Shown piece by piece: positions 1 to 6,090 of a stretch of 12,471 nucleotides of DNA; the stretch's first letter is position 1; each line of letters begins with the position of its first letter. The notes below the pieces were generated by a model. That model saw nothing but the letters and a program-made list of their open reading frames with translations, was not told the DNA's origin and did no database searches. The stretch comes from an uncultured Prevotella sp. (GTDB taxonomy: Bacteria > Bacteroidota > Bacteroidia > Bacteroidales > Bacteroidaceae), in assembly GCA_937877685.1 (NCBI GenBank), contig CALFGU010000210.1:1-12471 (forward strand), read 5' to 3'. Both the position numbers and the translations under genes were made by a program.

Positions 1-725
1 AGGCAAGTCATTACGGCATTCTCAACCTCAAGCGTGTCATTAAGAATCTCCCTGAATGGACCTACGAAAGCAATGACATTTATCACACAAACTTGAAGCG
101 TGGTCTTGGAAATGTCTTCAACCAATACAGACGTTATATGGGGCATGTGGCACGCAACATCGGTGGTGTGCAATACAATTACCGCACGGTAGATGAACCT
201 GGTAAGGTATATACTCCCACATCACGCGAAAAGCAACTCCGCGCGCTTGATTTCATTGATGAGCACGTCTTTACCTGTCCCTCATGGCTTATTGACGAAC
301 CCTACGTAGCGCGCCTTTATCCCCGCCCCGCCGACCTCACAGATAAGTATTGCGAAGATGTTTTGAACAATTACATATTCGACATCAGTGGTTGGATTGT
401 GGGAGATGCCTTCAACGAAGAACTTCCTTTTGATGACTATCTTGAAGAAGTTGACAAGCGCCTCTTCCGCGGTTTGGACAAGGGCACTACCCTTGACGCT
501 CATCGCCGACTGATGCAGACCGTGGCGGTAGTTCGGTTGAACGCTGCCTACCGTAGCTTCTCGGAATACGCTACCGATAGTCCACAACGCCCATACTTTA
601 TGGACTATTACGACCGTCTCCACCGACGCCTTCTCAATGCGCGCGCATCGGATAAGTCCACCCGCCTCCATTATGCCAACTTAGCAGACCTTATTACGAA
701 AAAAAAGGCTGCTATTAACGATTAA
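1..725 (+). CDS. C-terminal part of a zinc-dependent metalloprotease (Met_zincin/DUF4953 type), 5' end outside window
   Basis: The frame is open from the left edge (first full codon at base 3) and ends in TAA at 723-725, giving about 240 residues of a longer protein. The leftmost residues read ASHYGILNLKRV, followed by a stretch with YRRYMGHVARNIGG. From family memory these match the end of the large Bacteroidetes proteins annotated as zinc-dependent metalloproteases (DUF5117/DUF4953). The zinc-binding HExxH motif lies upstream in that family and is not in this window, so catalysis cannot be checked here. Members normally carry a signal peptide and act in the periplasm or at the cell surface. 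An internal TTG at base 93 could be taken as a start, but clear family sequence continues upstream of it. A strong terminator follows nine bases after the stop, so this is the last gene of its transcript. The family call is fairly sure; the substrate is unknown. Confidence 0.82.
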   Translation, partial: ASHYGILNLKRVIKNLPEWTYESNDIYHTNLKRGLGNVFNQYRRYMGHVARNIGGVQYNYRTVDEPGKVYTPTSREKQLRALDFIDEHVFTCPSWLIDEPYVARLYPRPADLTDKYCEDVLNNYIFDISGWIVGDAFNEELPFDDYLEEVDKRLFRGLDKGTTLDAHRRLMQTVAVVRLNAAYRSFSEYATDSPQRPYFMDYYDRLHRRLLNARASDKSTRLHYANLADLITKKKAAIND

Positions 726-733
726 TACACGTT

Positions 734-779
734 AAAACTCTTCCTCATCAATCCATAATTTGACGGGGAAGAGTTTTTT
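734..779 (+). terminator. Rho-independent terminator after the metalloprotease gene
   Basis: AAAACTCTTCC (734-744) pairs perfectly with GGAAGAGTTTT (767-777), an 11-bp stem with a 22-base loop. The right arm runs into a T tract (774-779). It sits directly after the stop codon at 725 and ends that transcript. Confidence 0.85.
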
Positions 780-883
780 GATGCAATACAAGAACGAAGA
801 TGAGAAGCATTTGTCAAACTCATCTTTCAAAGGCAAACTGAAAACAAGAAAAGTTCAAGAAAAACTCATTTTTTCTGCGTAAT

Positions 884-917
884 TTTAGTTATATCAAGCA
901 GAAAGGTCGTAACTTTG
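884..917 (+). promoter_or_regulatory. Bacteroidetes-type promoter driving the candidate RNA
   Basis: TAACTTTG at 910-917 matches the -7 consensus TAnnTTTG exactly. The -33 box is weak: TTTAG at 884-888 rather than TTTG. Transcription would begin near 923. No coding frame follows, which is why a non-coding RNA is proposed. Confidence 0.6.
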
Positions 918-922
918 CATCG

Positions 923-1165
923 CAAGACAAGGTTAAACCAGACCTAACTAAACTCTGAAATCACACAATGACGTTCCACATAACATAATAGGAACCATAG
1001 ACTTATAAAGAGGGGCAACGGACACATAAAGAATGATTAAGTAAAGATTATTAGATTAGTGAATGAATCTGTTTTACGTTAACTTGCCACACACATAACG
1101 TAAAGCGCCGAAGCACGCCGTGAGGTTTGCTTCAAAGTCCGAGAGGCGAAAGCCCCTCTTTTTTT
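923..1165 (+). ncRNA. Candidate stand-alone structured RNA of about 245 bases, class unassigned
   Basis: The segment lies between a -7 box (910-917) and a seven-T tract (1159-1165), and has no protein-coding frame beyond a possible six-codon peptide (ATG at 969). Visible pairings: a closing stem of 10 perfect pairs, AAAGAGGGGC (1007-1016) with GCCCCTCTTT (1152-1161); inside it AGATT/AATCT (1053-1057/1066-1070), a stem with 9 Watson-Crick pairs TTTACGTTA/TAACGTAAA (1073-1081/1096-1104) extended by one G-T and one G-C pair, and GAAGCA/TGCTTC (1110-1115/1128-1133). A weak 5' hairpin GTTCC/GGAAC (973-977/991-995) lies before it. The next gene has its own promoter at 1369-1400, so a cis-acting leader is less likely. 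It could be a 6S-like RNA or a Bacteroidales-specific small RNA such as the Bacteroidales-1 class. It is not a recognisable tmRNA, RNase P RNA or SRP RNA. Confidence 0.5.
1142..1165 (+). terminator. Terminator of the candidate RNA
   Basis: A local stem AGAGG (1142-1146) with CCTCT (1155-1159) precedes seven Ts (1159-1165). The same CCCCTC segment can instead pair with AGAGGGGC far upstream (1009-1016), giving a longer and stronger alternative stem. Either pairing ends at the T tract. Confidence 0.65.
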
Positions 1166-1368
1166 GTATTATAACGTCACCTCTTCCATACCATTAGAAG
1201 TTCCACTTAATGTACTGTGTCACAAAAATTTACAACATCTCTTCTCTAACACCAAAACCGCAATTACTCAGGGCTAAAACTAAACCTCTTATAATAAAAA
1301 TTATTTGCTACTTAAGAAAAATTTAGTAAGACTTAGTTTTTCCTATTTCGCTTTTGATTTCACGGCAC

Positions 1369-1400
1369 TTTGGTTGATACAGAATAATTAAGTACATTTG
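1369..1400 (+). promoter_or_regulatory. Promoter of the secreted hydrolase gene
   Basis: TTTG at 1369-1372, a 20-base spacer, then TACATTTG at 1393-1400: a full match to the Bacteroidetes housekeeping promoter. Transcription would start near 1406, leaving a leader of about 65 bases before the ATG at 1471. Confidence 0.8.
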
Positions 1401-1470
1401 CATCATTACGATTGCACTCTTTCTTTTTTAATCACAAGCATTCACCATCTAACCTTAATTATTCTACACC

Positions 1471-2415
1471 ATGAAAGGTCTTCAATCAACGTTTTTGCAT
1501 TTCATCTTTACGTTGATGTCTATCGCATTGCCACTTTCGGCACAAGCGAGTTGTAATTCCATAGATATCCCCGAAAATTGCACGGTAACAACCATCAATT
1601 ACGCAACTCATAGCAACCAGGCGTTGCTCATGGATTGCTATCAAGCACCTACCTCATCATCATCTGCACTCCGTCCCGTTTACATCTACTCCTTCGGTGG
1701 CGCATGGGAATTTGGTTCTCGCGAAGATGGCAATATGGAAAAACTCATTGCCGCATTGACGGCGCAAAATTGGGTGGTGTGTTGCATTGATTACCGCTTA
1801 GGCGTAAAAATGGCAAAGGAGGCAGGTACTCTTTCACAAGAAACCTGGATGGAGACTTACCTTGGCGCCATTAACATGGGCACGGAAGATATTTATGCCG
1901 CAACACGTTATCTTATTAACCACTCTGAAGAGTTGCATATTGACACAACGAAAATCGTGTTAGCAGGGAGTAGCGCCGGAGCCTTTAATTCGCTCTCGGC
2001 GGTGCACCAACAATGTAGTCAAACCGAATTGGCATGCAAATACTTATCCCCACTATTCCGTTACGCAGGCGTTATCTCACAAGCGGGAGCACTTTGGTTT
2101 GCAGGCGAAGAAACTCCGCTCTACTGGTCACAACTCCCCTGCCCCATACTCTTCTTCCACGGTTCAAAAGATCCTCTTGTAACCTACGATGAATCCCACA
2201 ACGGATTCTCGGCATACGGTTCCGTAGCGATTTACAAACACTTAGCCTCGGAAAAGTCACCCGCATGTTTCTACGATTTTGAAGAACGCGGACATGAGAT
2301 TTGCGTAGTCCCCATGCACACTCATGTGCCCGAAATCATGCGTTTCCTCAAGCAATACGTCATTCAGGGCGAACAGCGCAACGAACATATCGTTGTGCCG
2401 AAGAAAAATAAATAG
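1471..2415 (+). CDS. Secreted alpha/beta-hydrolase (esterase/lipase-like)
   Basis: The 314-residue product begins with a typical export signal (residues 1-26: hydrophobic core FIFTLMSIALPL, then AQA before the likely cut site), so it is probably periplasmic or lipid-anchored; a Cys at 28 makes a non-classical lipobox possible. The alpha/beta-hydrolase catalytic triad can be assigned: nucleophile Ser168 in GSSAG (166-170), Asp234 in HGSKDP (230-235) and His275 in RGHE (273-276). The oxyanion-hole segment reads YSFGGAW (73-79), where carboxylesterases usually have HGG; the histidine is replaced by Phe. Several cysteines (28, 37, 56, 104, 105) suggest disulfides. It has its own promoter and a terminator after the stop, so it is probably monocistronic. 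The natural ester substrate (acyl, acetylated sugar or other) cannot be told from sequence. Confidence 0.8.
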   Translation: MKGLQSTFLHFIFTLMSIALPLSAQASCNSIDIPENCTVTTINYATHSNQALLMDCYQAPTSSSSALRPVYIYSFGGAWEFGSREDGNMEKLIAALTAQNWVVCCIDYRLGVKMAKEAGTLSQETWMETYLGAINMGTEDIYAATRYLINHSEELHIDTTKIVLAGSSAGAFNSLSAVHQQCSQTELACKYLSPLFRYAGVISQAGALWFAGEETPLYWSQLPCPILFFHGSKDPLVTYDESHNGFSAYGSVAIYKHLASEKSPACFYDFEERGHEICVVPMHTHVPEIMRFLKQYVIQGEQRNEHIVVPKKNK

Positions 2416-2444
2416 AATTATTGCTGTCCAGCAATAAAAAATAA

Positions 2445-2472
2445 AAAACCCACAGGAATACCTGCGGGTTTT
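2445..2472. terminator. Bidirectional terminator between convergent genes
   Basis: AAAACCCACAGG (2445-2456) pairs with CCTGCGGGTTTT (2461-2472), 11 of 12 positions, with a four-base loop. Read rightwards it ends in TTTT and stops the hydrolase transcript. Read leftwards the stem runs into a longer T-rich stretch (complement of 2433-2448) and would stop the lipoprotein transcript. A second small hairpin, ATTGCTG/CAGCAAT (2420-2435), lies just before it. Confidence 0.8.
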
Positions 2473-2529
2473 AGATGTGTCTATATTCGCTTTTGCTTAA
2501 ATGATAGACATCTTTCGCTTACTTAAAGA

Positions 2530-2709
2530 TTAAGCGTTAACAGTGTCAACCTTGAGAGTGTCGTTCAAAGTGTCAACATTTGCTGAATCGATAGTAGCAG
2601 CAGAGTCAACAGCAGTTGAATCATTTGTAGCTTCAGCAGGTGTGTTTTCACCGCAAGATGCGAAAGATACTGCAGCGAAAGCAGCGAATACGAATACTAA
2701 CTTCTTCAT
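2530..2709 (-). CDS. Small Ser/Thr/Asp-rich lipoprotein (59 residues)
   Basis: Start chosen at 2709 because it gives a textbook lipoprotein signal, MKKLVFVFAAFAAVSFASC, with the lipid-modified Cys at residue 19 (lipobox FASC). A longer frame reaches 2790 but would place non-signal sequence before it and would run through the promoter. The mature part of about 40 residues is acidic and low in complexity, made of short DSA, DTL and VDT units, with no globular domain. Such tails are common on small Bacteroidetes lipoproteins of unknown role and may be flexible surface or periplasmic tethers. The gene has a full Bacteroidetes promoter upstream (2761-2791, minus strand) and a terminator downstream, supporting a real single-gene transcript. 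Function is unknown. Confidence 0.72.
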   Translation of the reverse strand: MKKLVFVFAAFAAVSFASCGENTPAEATNDSTAVDSAATIDSANVDTLNDTLKVDTVNA

Positions 2710-2760
2710 TTTGTTTAAATTTTTAAGAGTGATACAATTAATTGTCCTATTAAAACGATG

Positions 2761-2791
2761 CAAAATTACGGACTTTTTATATACCACCAAA
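2761..2791 (-). promoter_or_regulatory. Promoter of the small lipoprotein gene
   Basis: Read on the minus strand: TTTG (complement of 2788-2791), a 19-base spacer, then TAATTTTG (complement of 2761-2768). This is a full match to the TTTG/TAnnTTTG pattern. The leader to the ATG at 2709 would be about 45 bases. Confidence 0.78.
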
Positions 2792-3040
2792 ACTTCGACA
2801 AGAAAAAATATATTTTTTTTGTAAAAAAGTGTTTTTCAGCACTTTTAATACAAAGTTTTGTCATATCAACTTTACAATTCACTCAAATCAATTTGTACTT
2901 TAGCGGAAATAGTAACCATATTTTACGGGTGAAAATTTATGGAATCTATCTTTTATAGTAAATTTGCAAGTGTTGAATTTGGGAGATGCATGTTCATTAA
3001 AGAACGGAGCAGGAAAATAACCTGGTGAACTATAAGTAAT

Positions 3041-3103
3041 ATTGGGAAAACTAAGAGTATTATTAGAGAAACTAAGAGTATTATTGGAAGAACTAAGAGT
3101 ATT
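3041..3103 (+). repeat. Three-copy 21-bp tandem repeat encoding leucine-rich heptads
   Basis: Three exact 21-base units (3041-3061, 3062-3082, 3083-3103) share the core AACTAAGAGTATT; the first eight bases of each vary. A decayed fourth copy may precede them (about 3024-3040). The unit is seven codons long. The frame starting at 3036 stays open to a TAA at 3186-3188 and reads KLRVLLE-KLRVLLE-ELRVFQE, a coiled-coil-like heptad pattern. That frame has no ATG and follows directly on a stop at 3033-3035, so it is likely the remnant of a gene or a mobile repeat rather than an intact gene. A GGAAGAACTA-like spacing of units without unique spacers rules out CRISPR. Confidence 0.8.
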
Positions 3104-3160
3104 TCAGGAAATCCTAAATGAATTAGGCTATAATATAGCAGTAGCCTTAAGTGTTTTTCA

Positions 3161-3377
3161 TGACGCTAAAGGCGTCACCGCTCAATAACCGAGGTGTTTG
3201 AGCGTAGCGAATACCCTCGGAAGTAGGACTAAGAGAAGGTGCACCCTAAAAGGGTGCCCTAACAATTGGGAACAGGATATTGGGGCACCCCTTCAGGGTG
3301 CATCATTTGACTACTACTCCCGGGGGTGCGCCTCCAGCGTACCCCGCGGTTACTGAGCGGAGACGCCTTCAGCGTCT
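3161..3377. repeat. Two-fold-symmetric cluster of palindromes (REP/BIME- or MITE-like element)
   Basis: The outer arms 3161-3191 and 3347-3377 are inverted copies with 27 of 31 bases matching, and each contains its own hairpin: TGACGC/GCGTCA (3161-3166/3172-3177) and AGACGC/GCGTCT (3361-3366/3372-3377). An inner inverted pair lies at 3241-3257 (GCACCCT/AGGGTGC hairpin) and 3285-3301 (GCACCC/GGGTGC hairpin), 15 of 17 bases matching. Between them sit CCGAGG/CCTCGG (3189-3194/3215-3220) and a G/C-rich hairpin (3321-3346). Both pairs share a centre near 3269-3271, so the whole block is an inverted repeat built of hairpins. It encodes no protein and sits just after the heptad repeat. It resembles repetitive extragenic palindrome clusters; whether it occurs elsewhere in the genome cannot be seen here. 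Confidence 0.7.
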
Positions 3378-3542
3378 AAAATACGTTTGGGGCAACTACT
3401 ATATCAACCCCATCTATCATCAAGAAGACCAAGCATATTATCAGACAGCGTCTAACCCCAGGATTTGAATTGCAGTCTGTCCCCACCGCTCTCCCTCCCC
3501 TTTTCGTCACATACACATTATATATAATATATAGCATCCGCC

Positions 3543-4880
3543 ATGAACACCCCTTTGGAACATAAAAAAGCGGCCTTCCACACCTTAGGTTGCAAACTTA
3601 ATTTCGCTGAGACCTCTTCGCTTCAAGATGCCCTGCGCCAACGTGGCATGATCATGGCGAAGAAAGGTGAAGTTGCTGATTTATGTATTATTAATACATG
3701 TAGCGTTACCGATGTAGCCGACTCTAAATGCCGACAGACGATTCATAAATTTACGCGCCAGCACCCCGGATCCTTTGTTGTGGTGATGGGATGTTATGCC
3801 CAGTTACAACCTGAGACAATTGCTGCCTTCGAAGGCATTGACCTTGTTGTCGGAATGGAACATAAGGGCGAGGTCATCCGTCTTATCGAAGAACGATGGG
3901 CAAAGAAAAGCGCACTTCCCCAAGGCGAGGCTTGCCATGAGGCAATTGCCGTACCCACTAAGGAGATTCAGCCCTTCGTACCCTCATGCTCTCACGGCGA
4001 CCGCACACGCTATTTCCTTAAGGTTCAAGATGGTTGCAATTATTATTGCACTTATTGCACCATACCTATGGCGCGTGGCAAGAGTCGTAATGGCACAATT
4101 GAAAGTATCGTAAAGCAGGCGCAGGAAGTGGCAACCGAGGGCGGCAAGGAGATTGTCATCACGGGCGTAAATATTGGCGATTTCGGGCGTTCAACGGGTG
4201 AAACATTCTTTGACTTAGTCAAGGCGCTCGACCAGGTAGAAGGCATTGAGCGCTACCGAATTTCATCTATCGAACCCAATCTTCTGACTCCCGAAATCAT
4301 TGATTTCTGCGCTTCTTCCAAGAAGTTTATGCCTCATTTCCATATCCCGCTTCAGAGTGGTAGTGATGAGGTGTTGAAACTCATGCGCCGTCGCTACGAC
4401 ACGTCGCTCTTTGCCGACCGCATTGCTTACATCAAGCGCGTCATGCCCGATGCTTTCATCGGAGTGGATGTTATTGTCGGCATGCGCGGAGAGACGGACG
4501 AACTTTTTGAACAGGCTTACAATTTCATCAAGAGTTTGGACATTTCTCAGTTACACGTCTTCTCCTATTCCGAACGTCCAGGCACGCGTGCCTTAGAAAT
4601 TCCCCACAAAGTGGACGCTCAAACCAAACATGAAAGAAGTCAGCGCCTCCTGGAACTCTCAGAAGAAAAGCGCAAAGCGCATTATGCGGAACACATTGGC
4701 ACTCAGCGCCCTGTGCTTTGGGAGCACTCCAAGAAAGGTGCGCCACTCAGCGGATTTACGGACAATTACATCCGCGTAACCGCAACCGAAGGATGCCTTG
4801 CTGAAGATAACACGCTCTCACAAGTAACCCTCGGCACATTTACTGAAGATCAAGAAACATTATGGGCACAACAAGCATAA
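3543..4880 (+). CDS. mtaB: tRNA (t6A37) C2-methylthiotransferase MtaB
   Basis: A 445-residue radical-SAM enzyme of the methylthiotransferase (MiaB) family. It adds a methylthio group to N6-threonylcarbamoyladenosine at tRNA position 37, next to the anticodon of ANN-decoding tRNAs, making ms2t6A. The N-terminal UPF0004 domain carries the three iron-sulfur cysteines Cys17 (TLGCKLN), Cys53 (NTCS) and Cys84 (MGCY). The radical-SAM cluster motif is CNYYCTYC, Cys165/Cys169/Cys172, followed by the SAM domain to about residue 370 and a C-terminal TRAM-like RNA-binding segment. The TLGCKLN start and the overall pattern favour MtaB over MiaB or RimO. The ATG at 3543 is preceded by AT-rich DNA with no clear ribosome-binding site, normal in this phylum. 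Its last 19 bases overlap the next gene. Confidence 0.93.
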   Translation: MNTPLEHKKAAFHTLGCKLNFAETSSLQDALRQRGMIMAKKGEVADLCIINTCSVTDVADSKCRQTIHKFTRQHPGSFVVVMGCYAQLQPETIAAFEGIDLVVGMEHKGEVIRLIEERWAKKSALPQGEACHEAIAVPTKEIQPFVPSCSHGDRTRYFLKVQDGCNYYCTYCTIPMARGKSRNGTIESIVKQAQEVATEGGKEIVITGVNIGDFGRSTGETFFDLVKALDQVEGIERYRISSIEPNLLTPEIIDFCASSKKFMPHFHIPLQSGSDEVLKLMRRRYDTSLFADRIAYIKRVMPDAFIGVDVIVGMRGETDELFEQAYNFIKSLDISQLHVFSYSERPGTRALEIPHKVDAQTKHERSQRLLELSEEKRKAHYAEHIGTQRPVLWEHSKKGAPLSGFTDNYIRVTATEGCLAEDNTLSQVTLGTFTEDQETLWAQQA

Positions 4881-5908
4881 CTGAAAATAAGAAAATCGCC
4901 GTAGTTATCCTTAACTGGAACGGCAAGGAGATGATGCGCCGATTCTTGCCCTCTGTCGTACGCTATTCGGAGGAACTCGCCACGGTCATTGTGGCTGACA
5001 ATGCCTCAACAGACGGATCCTTGGAGATGCTTAAGGCAGAGTTCCCCACGGTAGAGCAAATTGTGCTCGACCAAAACTATGGTTTTGCCGAGGGTTACAA
5101 TCGCGCGCTCGCCAATGTGGATTATCCCTACATGCTTTTGCTCAACTCCGACGTGGAAGTGAGCGAAGGATGGTTACGCCCCCTACTCGCTTACATGGAA
5201 GAGCATACTGACGTGGCGGCATGTCAACCTAAGTTGCTCAGCCAAAGCGAAAAGGAGTGTTTTGAATACGCCGGAGCGTCCGGAGGTTACCTTGACCGAT
5301 ACGGTTATCCCTTCTGCCGCGGACGCATCTTCCAAGTAGTGGAAAAGGACAACGGTCAATACGACGACATTAAGGATGTGCTTTGGGCAACTGGTGCTGC
5401 CTTGTTGATACGTAAGGAAGATTGGGAACAATCAGGCGGACTCGACGGACGCTTCTTTGCTCACATGGAGGAGATTGACCTTTGCTGGCGCTTAAGAAGC
5501 AGAGGCCGACGCATTGTTTGCATTCCGCAGAGCGTGGCTTACCATGTAGGCGGAGGTACGTTAGATCAAGGGAATCCGCGTAAGACCTTCCTGAACTTCC
5601 GCAATAACCTCTTGATGCTTTACAAAAACCTTCCCGAAGCAGAACTTCGCTCCGTGATGCGCATACGCCGCTTATTAGATTATATAGCAGCCTTTAAGTT
5701 CCTCGCAACTCTTGACTTCGCCAATTTCCGTGCCGTGCTTAAAGCCAGAAAGGAGTATAAGAAAATGCAACCCGACTTTGTGGCGCAACGTAAGGAAAAC
5801 CTTGAAAAGGCAACACTGGCCGTCATCCCCGAGCGCGTAAACTTCAGCATTTTGTGGCACTTCTATGCCAAAGGAATTAAGAAATTCAGTTCGCTGAAAA
5901 ACTTATAA
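4862..5908 (+). CDS. Family 2 glycosyltransferase
   Basis: A 348-residue cytosolic enzyme with the GT-A fold of GT2. Residues visible: nucleotide-binding VVILNWNG (14-21), DNASTDGS (46-53), the metal/nucleotide site NSD (95-97), ATGAA (176-180), and the acceptor-side HMEEIDLCWR (201-210), the ED-like motif typical of rhamnosyltransferase-type GT2 enzymes. The basic, amphipathic C-terminus may bind membrane; no clear transmembrane helix is seen. It probably transfers a sugar onto a lipid-linked glycan (capsule, O-antigen or similar), but the sugar is unknown. The ATG at 4862 lies inside mtaB, 19 bases before its end, and leads straight into the first beta-strand; no later ATG keeps the VVILNWNG motif. 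The overlap implies co-transcription and coupled translation with mtaB. Confidence 0.9.
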   Translation: MGTTSITENKKIAVVILNWNGKEMMRRFLPSVVRYSEELATVIVADNASTDGSLEMLKAEFPTVEQIVLDQNYGFAEGYNRALANVDYPYMLLLNSDVEVSEGWLRPLLAYMEEHTDVAACQPKLLSQSEKECFEYAGASGGYLDRYGYPFCRGRIFQVVEKDNGQYDDIKDVLWATGAALLIRKEDWEQSGGLDGRFFAHMEEIDLCWRLRSRGRRIVCIPQSVAYHVGGGTLDQGNPRKTFLNFRNNLLMLYKNLPEAELRSVMRIRRLLDYIAAFKFLATLDFANFRAVLKARKEYKKMQPDFVAQRKENLEKATLAVIPERVNFSILWHFYAKGIKKFSSLKNL

Positions 5909-5934
5909 ATCAGCAACTAAGAAACAATCGAAAT

Positions 5935-5976
5935 TAACTCACTTATAGTTTAAACTAACTCACTTATAATTTAAAT
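5935..5976 (+). repeat. Two-copy 21-bp direct repeat
   Basis: Units 5935-5955 and 5956-5976 are tandem copies beginning TAACTCACTTATA, differing at three positions. A partial, inverted-looking tail follows (TAACTTAGTGAG, 5983-5994), so CTCACT in the second unit faces AGTGAG. It lies between the glycosyltransferase stop and the methyltransferase start. The block ends in GAGCGCTAAAAT (5992-6003), a 12-mer that recurs after folD at 12123-12134. Confidence 0.7.
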
Positions 5977-6090
5977 TAAGAGTAACTTAGTGAGCGCTAA
6001 AATAGATATAGTTTTTCAAGTAACTATAACCCACGTTTGGATGCGATAAAGTTTCCCCTCCAAACGCCATTCCTCCCTCCCCTTCTAACT

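Larger units (their letters stand above)
780..1470. other. Long gene-free interval (about 690 bases)
   Basis: No credible protein-coding frame was found on either strand. Bases 780-880 are AT-rich with no recognised feature. Bases 884-1165 hold a promoter, a foldable segment and a terminator, annotated separately as a candidate RNA gene. Bases 1166-1368 are AT-rich and featureless to my reading. Bases 1369-1400 are the promoter of the hydrolase gene, and 1401-1470 are its untranslated leader. Confidence 0.7.
2792..3542. other. Long gene-free interval carrying repeats
   Basis: Bases 2792-3020 are very AT-rich; an isolated -7-like box TAAATTTG (2959-2966) has no good -33 partner. Bases 3041-3103 are a tandem repeat, and 3161-3377 a palindrome cluster, both annotated separately. 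Bases 3378-3542 contain a second isolated -7-like box, TACGTTTG (3382-3389), and a perfect AT palindrome ATTATATATAAT (3517-3528) shortly before mtaB. No convincing gene was found; the open frame at 3280-3468 lies partly inside the palindromes and looks spurious. Confidence 0.65.

Noticed and set aside
93..725. Metalloprotease start at the TTG at base 93
   Set aside because: Family-like sequence continues upstream to the window edge, so the gene is truncated, not started here.
923..1165. tmRNA, RNase P RNA or SRP RNA
   Set aside because: No tRNA-like ends with CCA, no RNase P core motifs such as GAGGAAAGTCC, no SRP GGAAGGNAGCA-type loop.
2710..2790. N-terminal extension of the small lipoprotein to 2790
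   Set aside because: It would precede a perfect lipoprotein signal and overlap the promoter.
2543..2958. Two plus-strand open frames opposite and beside the lipoprotein
   Set aside because: The first is antisense to the lipoprotein; the second lies in AT-rich DNA with no promoter or family match.
3041..3103. CRISPR array
   Set aside because: Units are contiguous with no unique spacers and no cas genes are near.
3280..3468. 62-residue open frame in the palindrome region
   Set aside because: Half of it is the translation of hairpin repeats and it has no promoter or recognisable domain.
6037..6090. TTG-started extension of the methyltransferase
   Set aside because: The proline-rich lead is not family-like; MPLYLIP at 6091 is the usual beginning.
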